Assembly: GCF_027943255.1 (NCBI RefSeq)
Contig: NC_072894.1
Coordinates: forward strand, 55,493,601-55,557,600
Source: Anastrepha obliqua
Taxonomy: Eukaryota; Arthropoda; Insecta; Diptera; Tephritidae
Direction of reading: 5' to 3'
Length of the DNA stretch: 64,000 bases
Shown: piece by piece, positions 45,863 to 58,149 of the stretch
How positions within the stretch are numbered: the stretch's first letter is position 1
Layout of the letters: each line of letters starts with the position of its first letter
Program-made: the position numbers and the translations under genes
The notes under the pieces: model-generated
The model's database searches: none
What the model was told of the DNA's origin: nothing
The model's input: the letters and a program-made list of their open reading frames with translations, nothing else

Positions 45863-46139
45863 TGTGCATATGCACAAGCATAAGCACATGTCTATGCTTA
45901 TTTGAGGTCTGAAAAAGGGTTGAAAGTTTAGTAAACTCAAATGAGAAGTTAATAAACGTGAGGACTTCATCAATGTTAGCTAACGTTTTATTCCCCTTGA
46001 CTTACTGCTAATTTTAGCAACTTTTGGGCTGACGACTACGACTGAATTTTTGTGAATGGTTTTGGAGGTATTTAGTGGTATTTTTACGTGCACCAGATTT
46101 TTAAATTTACTTGAAATGGCTATAAAGGTAGGATATGTA
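45863..46139. other. No recognised feature
   Basis: Spacer; no domain seen. Confidence 0.4.
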
Positions 46140-46330
46140 ATGTATGTAAGAATACTGCGCGCGATGAACAATTTTCACAGAGCGTCGATTTTCGTAATAC
46201 AACTGTACGATTTGTAAAAGTTGTCGAGGTGTAAGTCCTTCCATGAGGAAATGTCAATGAATAATGAAAAAAAAGTATGTATTTGGCTTGACAGTAGTCA
46301 CGCTTGATCTGTCAAAGAAACCCTATTGGA
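46140..46330 (-). mobile_element. IS630-like N-terminal fragment
   Basis: The minus strand from ATG at about 46245 reads MEGLTPRQLLQIVQLYYENRR with upstream UTR (ttgacagtagtcacg). It closely matches 20880-21010. It breaks off after about 35 codons. Confidence 0.55.
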
Positions 46331-48300
46331 AAAAGTACCTGCGATCTGATCACCCTTTAATAAGTATATATATCCAGTATTATCTTTCATGTCTAATTGT
46401 GTCAGCTCCTCCGCCAATCACTTTAATCTAACCAAACTACCTCATTTAATTAATTCCTTGCGTTGCACTTTTTTGATATTATTTAAAAAAAAAATCAAGA
46501 TAACTTTTGTATAAAATGCATACCAACGTTTATGAGTTCGTATCACACTATAGAATATTTATGACTAATTTACAATTTTGGCAGCAGTGTTAGCAGATAC
46601 ACACATAGTCTGAACGTGCACACACATTTATAAAAAGCTAATGTAAAATACTTCCAACGGCCATGGCCATTGCTGTTTTGTACTTAATAAGGCACCAATA
46701 GTGGGGTAAACAGACACGCTAGTATAAAGAGATGAGAATTCCCAAAACTCAATGCCAACAAATTGACATTGAATTCAAATGAAAATAAATAGCAGTTTCA
46801 AAAACATAAATTTCCCTCTACTTCCCCTACAAAAATCTTTACCCCTGCTATAGTTATGTATGTGCACTGTGCATGTGTCTGAAATATGTGTGTATTTGTG
46901 TGGTTGGGGACTTTGCAACAAGTGTATTTGTTCAATACTCTGGCTACTCATAACGATGAGTGTAATTTTTAGTACACAGGTACGAGTGCAAAAGCCAAAC
47001 GTAAAACAGGTAGAGTGGTTGGTATTTGGGAAGGGCATTAAAAGTTCGAAGTCCCAGAGTAAATGATTTTAACAAGCTTTTGCGTAAAGCTCGTGGAGCC
47101 TCAAAGCTTTTGTTTCGAAATCTCTTGGCCTACTCCATTATTTGTCAAGTGTGATGGACAAATTAGTTGTAAGTACTTGTAGACATAATTTACTTATAAA
47201 TAACAATAAAGAGAAACGGAAAAAGTTGAAAAATACTTGCAAAAGACTTAAGGGCAATTCCCAGGGCTTCAGATACCCACAACTTCCACAGAATTAGTTT
47301 TGGATTTTTTTGAATATGAGCAGTTATAAGTATAAAATGATAAGAGTTGATTCCATATGGTCGTTGAAGGCTTAAGAAGTTTAAATTTTAGTTCTCTATT
47401 TTTTTTTTCCTTTTTTATTACGAAGATTTTTTCAGAAAATACACCCTAACTTTTTAAGTCCAACGCAGTTAAATCAAAACTATCGTTTATTTTCTGCTTT
47501 CATTGAATAGGTACACAAATAAAAAACGATGATTTTTTAAGTCTGAAGTGGACTAATGATTATATCCTTATTCTTGAAGGCAATGCCTGTTACTAGCTAA
47601 CACTTTTTCACATCTTTCGGCTGCTCAGACAGACATGCGTCATCAATCGAAATAGTTGGAAATCGGAGGAAGCAATTCTGAGCTATGCGGTGAAGGCTTC
47701 GTACTGGAATATCACTTTGTTGTATATATTTTCACATTGTGAGTGATTCTCGATGGCAGGAATTTCTAGTCATGAATGTTTGTCTTCACCGTCAATGCTA
47801 ACGCATATCCGCAGTGCCTTCACGTTTTTGGTTTTCTCATTTTACATAATAATAACGAAACTGTATTGACTTTCACTTAGCCAAGCAAAAATCATTTTTT
47901 CTCAAATTACCTACTCAATAAACCAGTTTCGTATTTTAAATATTATATTAGATTAGTATATTATTTGTGGAACTAAGTTAGAAATAAGTCACAACAAGTG
48001 GCCGCCTAGACGGCCGAGAAAACCTATTGGTGCCGGACTATCAAACACTAATAGTCCTAATGTTCAACCGGAGCAACACAATAACACCAGTAGATGGGCC
48101 GACGCCCACCCGGGCAGCACATGGCAGTGTAATAATTAATAAAGTATCGGTGAAGTTTCCAATCTGATTCGCAGACGTCGAATCGCATTTCAGTGTCTCT
48201 TAGTTGTGTACCGACATTTGAAGGTTTAACACTGTTGCTGCCGCTATAGAGAGTGCAAATACAAACGCAGTTTTGCAAAAAGTTTCTTGTGAATTACGGA
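46331..48300. other. Long intergenic stretch
   Basis: No gene is supported. A minus-strand segment around 47560-47850 gives weak mariner-like peptides (a SEQP...-type run near 47640) but nothing diagnostic. 48000-48300 is more GC-balanced without a recognisable domain. Confidence 0.4.
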
Positions 48301-48457
48301 AAATGTAGTTTTTTTTGCGGATGAGGAGGTTTAAAATGCCTAATGCATCATCAAAGCTGCCGGCGCAGCAATGGTATGTCCTGAGGCTAAAAAACTGCAA
48401 CTGCCACTCGTTCGCAATCGTCGCCAACAATGGAACCGCTTTTGCATTACTTCATAC

Positions 48458-48700
48458 TGACGTTCCATCTGTGCTTGTGCCTTCGTCCAGGTGCTGCTTT
48501 TTCATGCGGAGAAGTTTTTCTACAAAACCACTACGGATTACTTCAGAGTTGCGTTCCATCTTGCTCATTACAAGGTCTATGCTTGTGTGCCTTGGAACAA
48601 TTTTTCCTCGAAACCACTGGGGACTACTTCAGAGTGGTGTTACATGTTCCTCATTACAAGGCCTTTCCTCGCTGATAAGAATCTGGTCGACTACATTTTC
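48458..48700. repeat. Imperfect tandem repeat, about 90-bp unit
   Basis: About two and a half units share a ttccatctt/ttacatgtt block, ctcattacaagg, and ttt...aaaccact...gg(a/g)(c/t)tacttcagagt. Open frames cross it, but no domain is recognised. Confidence 0.5.
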
Positions 48701-48894
48701 AGTGGTTATGTGACGGACTGCATTTCCCTATATCGAACATGTATTTCTTGAAATACCCGTATCCCGAAAGGATTTGGGTCGTATGAAAATTGACTTCACC
48801 GAAGTTCCTGCTGTACCATGTAGTAACGTCATTTATGCCATAGCTTTATCATTTTGTCCTTTCTTTCGCGCGCTGCAGTTTTTTCCTCTCACAG

Positions 48895-49615
48895 GCTAGT
48901 ATGGTAAATCTATCGATATTGAACAGCTTATCATTTGAACAGTTGGCCCAGATAATGTGCGGTAGACAGACACCACTCTCAAAGCTGCCGTTCGTTGTAC
49001 CGATGCTAGGATTTCACACCGGTGATTTGCCTTTCGTGCATTTGTCCACAGTTCAGCTCCGTATAAGAAAACGAGAAGGGTGGGTAGCCATCATTATTTC
49101 CCGTTTCTTTTCGATTAGATCCCCTATGTTCGCCATTAGTCTACTAAGAAGGGATGGCATCTTGGCGGCTTTCTCTGCTGCATGTTTTATTTGAGCCTAG
49201 AAAGTTAGACTTGGATCCAGTCGTATCCGTAGGTACTTTAGAACCTTTTTTGTGATTAGCGTATTTTCGAGTTTGCTAGCTTCTAACAGGATGTGTTTCT
49301 TAGTTAGAAATATTAGCTCCGTTTTCTCTGGCTAATTTGAGGTCACGTGATGACTTGGTTAAGTTTTCTAATATACAAGTTTGTTCCATGGTTGTGATGA
49401 CTACGGCGATATCGTCTACGTATCCGATTAGAAAGGTGCTATGGGGCATTTCTTTATTGAATCTCTCCTCATAACTAATGTTCCAAAAATCGGGACTGAG
49501 AATTGATCCTTGTGTCGCTATGGATGTAACTAGACGCTAAACAACGATAACCTTCTGGGATTTGATAGATGAGTTTGCGGTCTCGCGCTGTATATATTCC
49601 TTCGTGTCCATGCTA
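48895..49615 (-). mobile_element. R1-group LINE, RT fragment
   Basis: The minus strand has QGSILSPDFWNI near 49500, FLIGYVDDIAVVITT near 49435-49390 (catalytic YxDD intact) and a decayed thumb/connection region with RTAALRVVSVYRTLS near 48985. Stops interrupt it. No RNase H remains. Confidence 0.7.
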
Positions 49616-49624
49616 CTAAACTGG

Positions 49625-49690
49625 TTATTTATGCATGATAATGACCCCAAGCTTACAGCTAATGTGGTAAAGAAATTGGTTTTCTAAAGA
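49625..49690 (+). mobile_element. Tc1-like transposase scrap
   Basis: FMHDNDPKLTANVVKKLVF matches the second catalytic block of Tc1 transposases. Nothing else of the element is visible. Confidence 0.5.
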
Positions 49691-49848
49691 AACAATTGCA
49701 GTTCTAGCAAAATAATTAAAAAATGCTATTTTTAATTTGAAATAACTAATTTATGTTTTTCTTGCAGATCGATAAAAGTGCGCGATTTCAATGTTCAGTT
49801 CAAAATATGACAAATGCCGATTTTTTTATTTAACAAAATAAATCAGTA

Positions 49849-50870
49849 CGAGGGGTGCCTTTTATATGTCGGGATTAGAGAACAAAAACAAATTTTAATC
49901 ATCGAAAATCACTTTATTGTTTTTCAAAATATTCTCCAGATCTTCATGCTTTTGAACCAATTGTCGAAGCACTTTTGCCACTCTGAATGAAGTACCACCA
50001 AAACATGCATTCTGAATGCCGCAACCGCTTCTTCAGGTGTCGAAAAACGTTGACCTCTCAGTTTGTTTTTTACGTACGGGAATAAAAAGAAGTCATTCAG
50101 TGCCAAGTCAGGACTATACGGCGGATGACCCATTAATTCGATGTTTTGGGTGCTCAAAAATGCAGTTGTTTGAGCCGATGTGTGAGAGCTCGCATTGTCC
50201 TGGTGAAGAGTGATCCATCTTTGGCGATTGGTTTTCCTAATTTCTTGGAAGACAACTGGAAAACAAATGGTTGTGTACCACTCAGAATTTACTGTTCTGC
50301 GTTGTTCTAGTGGTGCGGTTGCGACATGTCCAGTTTTTCCGAAAAAAACAGGCGGCCATTTGCTTGGAAGTGCTTCGTGCGCGAACAACTTTTGTTGGAT
50401 TTGGCTCATCTTGAAACACCCATACAGTCGACTGCTGCTCACTTTCGGGCTCATACGCGTAAAACCATGATTCATCACCTGTCACGATGTCATAGACGTG
50501 TTTCGAAGCCCCGCGATCGTATTTTTTGAGCATTTCCTTCGACCAATCGACACGAGCCTTTTTTTGAGCGATTGACAAATTGTATGGGATCCAACGCGAA
50601 CAAATTTTTTTGACAGTCAAATGTTTATGCAATATTTAATGATTGCTGGTCCCACTAATGCCTAAGATTGCCTCAATCTCACGATAGGTCACATGACGAT
50701 CTTGCAATATCAGTTCGCGCACAGCATCAATGGTTTTCGGAACAACAACTGATTTTGGACGACCTTCACGAAATTCGTCTTGGAGTGAACTACGACCACC
50801 ACTGGTCCTTGATGGAGCTTCATCGCCAAAAAATGAATTAAGTTCATCCATGCAATGTTGCTGAGTTAAT
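49849..50870 (-). mobile_element. mariner with nearly complete transposase pseudogene
   Basis: The left terminus cgaggggtgcc (after TA at 49847-49848) marks the element's 3' end. The transposase runs from about 50851: FGDEAPSR, a deletion across the first HTH, RSSLQDEFREGRPKSVVVPKTID, a second HTH, an in-frame stop, WIPYNLSIAQKKARVDW and YDIVTGDESWFYAY (first Asp). LHQDNASSHTSAQ (second) and SPDLALNDFFLFP (third) follow in another frame. All three catalytic Asp are present with D34D spacing, but a frameshift near 50300 and an early stop kill it. The 5' terminal repeat is not found. Confidence 0.85.
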
Positions 50871-51446
50871 CCACGTCAACAAATAAATTTAATTCGTGGT
50901 GAACTATGAAAGATCTTACGAGATTGTAACGAAACTCGAAAAATATTTTGTAAAAAAGTCCGACAGCGTGAAGTTAAAATCTCCATAGAATGCTTAAAGG
51001 CAGCAATAATCGTTAACGACCGCGACACTTAGATCAGCGCAGGCTCTTCTTCTTCTTCAATAGTGTGTGATTGGTTTCCGATTACGAAATTCTTGTCCTC
51101 ACGATAAACGTTTTTCAGGATCTATCGATATTCCCTCAGCTTCAGTGGCTGCGTGAGGTGTTTCTGGCCCATGTCAGTCGGTTTAAAAGAATTACTTCTG
51201 ACATGTCTGAGAGTCTTTTCGTCTTCCAACTGGCGTCCGAAGAAATGGTGCCTGTGATTTCATCTCAAGGAAAACTGCTTGCAGAGCATCGTGTTTTCTT
51301 ATACTCCTGAACTATGAGAATACATGGTGTTCTAGGGTAAACAGAACACATCCCGTTGCGTTCTGAAAGATCTGTATCTTCAGCCCCCATGTCCCACTAG
51401 TGCTCGGCGGTCAAATTGGCGCTATTAATTTTATGTAGAACAGGAC
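50871..51446. other. No supported gene
   Basis: A 79-codon plus-strand ORF (51071-51310) has no recognised domain. Some of this may be decayed LINE sequence. Confidence 0.35.
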
Positions 51447-51448
51447 AG

Positions 51449-51745
51449 CCGCAATAGCCGAATGGGTTGGTACGTGACTACCATTCGGAATTCAGAGTGA
51501 ACGTAGGTTCGAATCTCGGGGAAAAAACACCAAAATTAAGAAAAAGTTTTTTCTAATAGCGGTCGCCACGCAGCAGGCAATGGCAAACCTCCTGGCATGA
51601 AAAGGCTGCTCATAAAAAATATCAGCCGTTCGGAGTCGGCTTCAAACTGTAGGTCCCTCCATTTGTGGAGCAACATCAAGACGCACACCACGAATAGGAG
51701 AAACTCGGCCAAACTCCCAAAAAGTGTGTACGCGCCATATACATG
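51449..51745 (+). repeat. tRNA-derived SINE, near full copy
   Basis: It has the head gccgcaatagccgaatgggttggtacgtgac, B-box-like taggttcgaatctcgg, body block taatagcggtcgccacgcagc, cggagtcggcttcaaactgtagg, and a tail with caaactcccaaaaagtgtgtacg. A short deletion removes the gagtgtatttctgc phrase. Confidence 0.8.
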
Positions 51746-51949
51746 TATATATATGTATGTATATAGAACAGGGCAGCCGATCGCCTAGTATAGCATCACC
51801 AACGTTTCTTTGCGACTTGAGAACTTGGCCGCGGTTAAGTTGTAAGTTCGGAAAAAGAGCCGGATTATAAAAAATTCCACTCAATTGTAACGTAACGGTA
51901 ACGTAGAGTCCACTATCGGAAGTATTACACAGAGTAATTTTGAGTTATT

Positions 51950-52110
51950 CACAATCAGCTTTTTTCGTTTTTGACAGCATAAGACATCCCCCATAAATAT
52001 TTGAGCAATATAGCTGAAATAAAAGTTCTTGGCCGAATGTAAGTCCGGGTCTTCGGCGTCGCGCGCACAGCCTCTTTTCGTACCACCTAATAACTTGGAA
52101 GCCAACAAGA
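51950..52110 (+). repeat. GTT-headed dispersed repeat, diverged copy
   Basis: The block gcataagacatcccccataaatattt and the following ttcttggccgaatgtaagtccgggtc match the repeat at 56090-56240 and, more weakly, 62630-62765. Confidence 0.5.
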
Positions 52111-52129
52111 CTGTAGTAAAAACGAGACA

Positions 52130-54481
52130 CTGTGAAAACTAATGATTTGATTTGTGTTAACTTTATTTTATTTTTGAAAATAAACGTCGTGAAATTGGAC
52201 CACCCATTATGTATGTACGTTCATATTCGGAGGCTATTTATTGACACATCGTGTGTGAATCCAATTCTGTAGGCAACATATACATATAGTACTTTATTCA
52301 TTGTTTCGTATTACATAAGGTTACTATATTTTCTGCTTAATTATATATTTTCACTTGTAGTTGCAATGTTGGTAAACTTAAATTTTTATCGAATTCAAAG
52401 TAAGACATTACAAAAATATTTTCCATTAATTTACTTGTACTCAAACGAACTAAATATTTTTCAGATTAATTTTAAGAAAGGCAAATATGTAATCTTAGCT
52501 GCTGTATGTAAAATAGCATAAATTAAAAAAAAGATATGTAGTCGTATGTATTAAACTAAAAACTACGTCTTATGAAACAACTAATGAATGCATGAAATAA
52601 AATCATATGTATGAAAATATATTCTTAAAAAATGAAGCTGGCAAAATGGGCGGTATGGGCGGCATGGGTAGCACTAGACACATGAATTATATTTATATAA
52701 TATTTAAATTGTGCATACTTATGTCAGAGGTTAGAGGGCAGTCGATACAAAATGACATCGGATGATGAGTACCGTTGTCGATATTCGTTTTGAATTGAAT
52801 GAAATAAACCGACAGCATCAGCTTTGTTCATTAAAGCGCTCATACACCACACCGGCCTGCTGGCGCCGTCCAGTGATTGTCCTAGCCGATTGATCGTGTA
52901 TGTGCTTGTGCCAGCCGCTGGTACAATATCAAAACAAGTTTGATATTTTTATGATTGTACAAGCTTGCGGGTACCGTCTTTTCACGCTCTTTCACGCGCG
53001 CTTCACCCAAGCACGCTTTTTTCTTACTATCTTTTTCCATTCTCTCTGCAAGGCAATAAGAATTGCCACACAAATTTCGTCTTTATTCATAACGATCTAA
53101 TATTTTAAAATTATCACGCGACATTTGCTGCAATCAAGGCAGTACCACCACCTGTCACTGTTGTACTGTGTGTCGCTCCATTGAACCACGGCGCACAGAA
53201 TACAATAGGTGGCGCCTTCCGACAACCGCCAGTTTAATTTTTGCAGTTTTGACAACGGATTAACGTCATTAAAGCAAATAAACAAACCATTGTTTAATAA
53301 TAACTTGTTTCCAAATATTCAGTGAACGGCTTGATGGATATTGTAAATTGAAGGTTTGTTATTTTTAAATTAAAAAATAATAAACATGAAAAATTGATAG
53401 GATTCCAATGAGCCAATATTTTATAAATATATGTGTGTGTGTGTGTTTAATTTCTTGTGTTTAACAGTTTCCACATACTTTCCTATTATTCTTCCTCTTC
53501 TTTTCGTTTGTTTATTTCCTGTAGTGACATCACGGCGCAAGGGAAGACGCAATTCTGTATCGTATCATTCTTGCCATTGAACAGCATTGCTTCTAAAAAC
53601 AACTTAACTGTCATTGTCATTGCGTCATTGTGTTTTAGACTAAATAACGATTTCAAATCGAGTTTCGAACAAGAGTACCTTATCCGACCCCAGAGTTGTG
53701 CTTGTCTTTTATTGTAATACCAAACGAAAGATGCCACGTCGAAACATTTACAATGGCGGAAGTAAAATTATATTGTAATAAAATAATGCACTAGCTTGCC
53801 CATTTTATAAATTTTTGCTAAACATCAGTGTTCAACTTTTTTCGTACTATTCGAAATTATTCGAACAAGTCGAGTCGACTATATATATTATATATATATA
53901 TATCATTGACGAGGTATTTACTCGTATATTCATATACATTTACGGGGACATATTTCATTTTGAACAATTTCATTATTCTTTAAGTTTTTTCTGGTGTGTC
54001 TGTATTTGTCTTCTTGATATTATTTTAAATATGTGCAATCATTACTAATATTCGAATGGATATAAACTGCTAAATACGTTCATGCTTCTATCTGTAGCAG
54101 TATAGCTCATTATCAAACTGTCTTACTAATGAGTTGTTGATGAGCTGCATATTTTGCAGTTAAGTGTATAGTAACTTTTTGCATTTTTAAACACAAATGA
54201 TTTACTCTGCTGCTTACATTGCTAATACTTTACTACTCATAATAACTACAATCAGCTACTTGAGCTGTCGCTTACCCCACATCTGCGCCTTCGACAAAAT
54301 ATGTCTTAACATCTGTCAAACTTCTGTTTTGAATTTGTTTTATATAGACAATTTATATTTTACTTTCAAAATGGCACCAAGCAATTCAGATCGCTGTATT
54401 CGCGCATGCCAATGAAAATTAGTTGTTTAACTACCAAAAACAGGCTGAATATTATAACAACGTTGGCAAGAAATTCGAATA
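52130..54481. other. AT-rich intergenic stretch
   Basis: There is no supported gene. Microsatellites: a (TG)n run near 53432-53446 and an (AT)n run near 53884-53905. A GTG-started ORF at 53486-53737 lacks an ATG. The phrase near 52640-52670 that would read GGMGGMG is too short to use. Confidence 0.45.
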
Positions 54482-55134
54482 GTTTAGACAGACGGCGGCA
54501 TTAATCTGGATTGCCAGCGCAGTTAATTTTGATTCAAATTGTAGTGTGACAGACGGTTGTTGTGCAGATTAGTGAACAGCTGATTTGATTATTGGATAGT
54601 TTTGTTTTGACTGGAAGCAACAAATTCGGGTATCAGTTGGCCTGATACTAAGAAATAATTATTTATTTAAAAAAATCGTACATTGCAATTTTTCAAACCC
54701 CTCCGAAATATCAAAATAGTGTAATTTCAGATCAGTGAACAGCTGATTGCTTATTTGATAGTTTTGTCAGTAAAAGATGTACCGCAGACAACAACAGTTG
54801 ACCTGACACTAAGAAATAATTATTTATTTAAAAAATGCTTAAATTGCATTTTCTCAAACTGCTCCGAAACATCAAAACAATTAATTTAATTTCGAATGTG
54901 TTAGAGCAAACTATCATTGCATCCAGTCTTTCTTATTCTTCTCTTTAAAAGTAATATAACATTATTTTTTATTAACCGTTATTTTTCGGCAATTTTGCCA
55001 AAAAAAAATTCCCTAATCCACTTAAATTATGAGAATTAAGTCTAGTTGTAAGTCCGCATTAGTTGCACTTAATTCCTGCGTAAATTCCGAATTAAGTCGT
55101 TAATCCCATTAAACGCCACCGTCCGCCTAGACTT
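54482..55134. mobile_element. Candidate MITE with imperfect TIRs and internal duplication
   Basis: The left edge gtttagacagacggcggcat and the reverse complement of the right edge (gtctaggcggacggtggcgt) match at most positions over about 30 bp. Inside are two diverged tandem copies of about 160 bp (about 54565-54730 and 54730-54890). They share gtgaacagctgatt and ctaagaaataattatttattt. There is no coding capacity, and no target-site duplication is clear. Confidence 0.5.
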
Positions 55135-55239
55135 TAAGACATATAAGTTTTAACAGTGAAATTCGCGATCTCCTCCTAACATTTCTGTTTTAACAGAGCT
55201 TTTTTAACATAATCTGTAGAAGATGTAGATGCAGAGTTA

Positions 55240-55578
55240 TGTGGGCCACAAACACAAAACAAATCATAACAATCGGTTGAATCGATCGACGATTTTCATT
55301 TCACGTTCTTCGCTGCCGTGTAAACATGGAGCGCGGGAAGAAAATAATTGCCATGTATAGTGTTGAGTATGAATGCTATCATTTTTTCGCTCATGTGTAC
55401 ACTACTCTCACTCAAAAGAAATGACAAACATCGTCAACTTCGTCACACGTGTAACCGATTGCAAGAAAAACAAACATTTTTGTCAACTTTCAATCTGTTG
55501 CAAACCACTCCACTACCCACATGTCGATCTGTTGGATCAGCAAACAAATGTTATGATTTGTTGCGTGTTTGTGGCCCG
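55240..55578. repeat. 30-bp inverted repeat enclosing about 280 bp
   Basis: The left arm (55240-55271, gggccacaaacacaaaacaa...) and right arm (55548-55578) pair with about 27 of 30 positions. It could be a small MITE. The flanks show no obvious duplication, and the enclosed sequence has no recognised domain. Confidence 0.5.
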
Positions 55579-56089
55579 TTTCTTGAACATTAAATGTTCA
55601 TTTTTCGAAGTCTTACAATTATTAAACATTTTACTCTCCTGCTTCATGCTTAATTTTCATATTAACTGCTTTCACAAAATAAATACTTATACAGTACATG
55701 AAGTCAGAGTATATCAATATTTGTAGAAAAATAGGTTATCTTCACATTAATAATTTTCGTATATGTGGTGTAAAAATCGTTCATTTTCTGTTACTGATCA
55801 CAAGCATTGAATCAACAAAAACAAATTACAAACAAAATACTTTCGTGTTTACAATAATGCTTTTGTAGGTAATTTAGCGTAAATATATGTACTCGTATGT
55901 AGCTAAACACAAAATTAAATGAATGTTTAAGAATTACAACACATTTTGCGTTCAACGACTTACTTCATTTCCCATTTCTATTTAACTGTTAATTTTTAAG
56001 TAATTGTAGTCATCACAAGGACTATAATATAAATTAACGAATGTTGATATTTCATTTTCAGTTGGTTCAAGAACCATAGAATGTTAATA
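55579..56089. other. No recognised feature
   Basis: AT-rich spacer. Confidence 0.5.
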
Positions 56090-56240
56090 TTCATTGTTGT
56101 TGTTCTTATAACAGCATAAGCATTCCCCATAAATATTTGGGGAATGCTGCTGGAGTGACAGTTATTGGGCATATGTCGTTCCGTTAACGGAGAACGGACA
56201 GTCGCAGTTTGATGTTGGTGAATGGTTCTTTTCTGGGTTG
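56090..56240 (+). repeat. GTT-headed dispersed repeat with hairpin
   Basis: A ttgttgttgttc head is followed by a perfect 11-bp stem (agcattcccca at 56119-56129 and tggggaatgct at 56138-56148). Then comes ctggagtgacagttattgggcatatgtcg. Copies with varying decay lie at 51950 and 62630. Confidence 0.6.
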
Positions 56241-56855
56241 TGAGCAAGTTGTGTGTGATTGGTAGTCTGCCCTTTCAGAGGAATAGTCATTTGTTGCTTT
56301 ACGAGGAGTATCAAGGAAGCTTTGAAAGTCAATTATTAAGTAATAAGGCTTATCCAGTTCATGTTTCGACGAGTCTTCACATTTGCCCTTTTTTTTGCAA
56401 TTTTCATCTGTGGTTCATTGCAGCGCATTCCATTTATTATCAACATTACTAGCACACAATCTTTTTATACACATTTGTACGCAAAGGTGTGTGCAGATTA
56501 TAACGGATATTTGTATATATGTATGTAAATACTGTTAACCGCTAAATACCAGCAATGAATAATCCCGCTCTAATTTTTTGTTTGTTTCTAATCGATACCG
56601 TTGGGTAACAAGCTTAATTATCTACAAGTGGTTGAACAGTTATGCTGTGTGTATAAATAGTAGATGTTGTTGTGGTAGTTGTTGAAGTGAGAAACGTTGC
56701 TGAACTACAACTATGTGGCTGTCATTGACGTGGTTGCACGATAGGGCCATGCTCCCGATAGGTCTTGAGCTTCGTCTCCATCGCCTGCAAGAGGAAAAGA
56801 GAGTTTTGACAGAGAATCGTTAATTACAAGAGAACCTAAATCATTTTGGGAGAGA
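56241..56855. other. No supported gene
   Basis: Spacer with short ORFs and no recognised domain. Confidence 0.45.
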
Positions 56856-56863
56856 ATATTTCA

Positions 56864-57165
56864 TTTCATATAACACTGTGCTCGGATTTTCATGTTTTTT
56901 TTTTGCAAAAAGTTTCGAGAGGGCCCTTCTAAGTTCAATGGCGTCTTCCGTTGTGTCAGGTTGGCTTCAGTTTGCGAGATAACGGTATTTGAGAATGGAG
57001 CTTGGGCCCCTGAAAGCTCATTTAGAGCATCATATCTCGCCCATTTACTGCAATAGTGTAATAATCCACAAAATCCAAGGGAAAATTTCTCGAAAGCTGG
57101 AGTCAATATGGCAAAACGGAGACCGCTACTAAATTTAGAAGACCGCAATTATGTAAGATTTTTTA
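56864..57165. repeat. Possible solo arm of a long-TIR element
   Basis: The left edge ataacactgtgc is the same as the outer tip of the long-TIR element at 14736 (ataacactgtgcg), and an A/T tract follows at a similar distance. The remainder (ttgcaaaaagtttcgagagg...) differs from the two arms above, so it would be another subfamily. No opposite arm is seen in the next 700 bp. Confidence 0.3.
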
Positions 57166-57579
57166 TCAAAATCTTTGCCAAATTCTGAACTTACACAGTC
57201 TAAATAATTATGGAGGAAATAATTAATTTTGAGAGAATAGTTAGTTAATTTTTGGATGATAATAAATTTTGGAAGAGAATATTTAATTTTGGAAAGAGAC
57301 AATTAATTATTAGTATTGTCTTAGGATAAATGAGTGTCGAAGTTTGAGATCTTAATTACAGTTTCCAAGTCAAGCTAAAGCATCACTTAAAAATCCCATA
57401 ACATTCGGATCAAGACTACCGGAAAGACTCAGACTTACATACCGCCGGTGTCCCTTTGGTGGTATTCCGAAAAATTTTGTTTTTTTTATTCTTAAAAACA
57501 ACAAAAAATATCCAGTTTTGACTGATAGCAAATACTAAAAGTCCTGGATGATGCTACTAGCCCTGGATGGGATTGGAAC
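57166..57579. other. No recognised feature
   Basis: AT-rich spacer with repeated aattttgg/aattaatt phrases. Confidence 0.4.
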
Positions 57580-57582
57580 CCT

Positions 57583-57870
57583 GGATGGTAGTTGTTGTTG
57601 TTGTTGTAGCAGTAGCTCTGCCCTGCCAGTGTAGTGCAATCATCTTCGTCTAGCTCATCTAAAGGTAGACCCAGGAAACTTGCTGTTTCGACAGGTTGGG
57701 TCCAGAGAGAGAGGAGTGTTAGAAGAGTGGGTTTGATGGGCATGTGAAAAGGTGATTAATGTCGTCCCGGGCGCCTTCACATGTCGGGCATATGTTTAGT
57801 ATATCGGGGTCGATTCTGGATGCCGTGTAAAAGTACTTTAAGGTGCTCACTGTTCTATGTTACCTGATGT
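57583..57870 (+). repeat. GTT-headed repeat, second subfamily
   Basis: A (gtt)n head with gtagcagtagc is followed by ctcatctaaaggtagaccc, aggaaacttgctgtttcg and acaggttgggtccagagagag. The reverse complement of 59143-59360 carries the same order. It probably derives from a LINE untranslated region, but no coding part is attached. Confidence 0.55.
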
Positions 57871-58149
57871 GTTAATTTAACCGCATTTTAACTATAGCTC
57901 ATTTCACAAAGGAGCAACATTGTTTGTTTTTGTTTCGCATATAAATCAGATTTTGCTTCGGATGCCCATAGCTGGTAATCTATCATCCTTGGCCTACTAA
58001 TTTTACACGCACTTTTACGTTTTTCCAATTAGTCATTAATCCGTCAAGTCTGATAAAATAAGTTTAAAATTTTTATAGATTTTTTGAAATTTGTAAAAAT
58101 TTTGTGAATTTTATACAAAGTTTGGAGCTTTAATTTACATGGCTTTTGT

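Noticed and set aside
47560..47850. Faint mariner-like peptides on the minus strand
   Set aside because: No catalytic or HTH block clear enough to support a call.
52624..52680. Phrase that would encode a GGMGGMG-like peptide, reminiscent of chaperone C-termini
   Set aside because: Too short, with no flanking coding sequence or splice sites; chance is more likely.
53486..53737. 84-codon minus-strand ORF as a small gene
   Set aside because: The reading frame starts with GTG rather than ATG, and no domain is recognisable.
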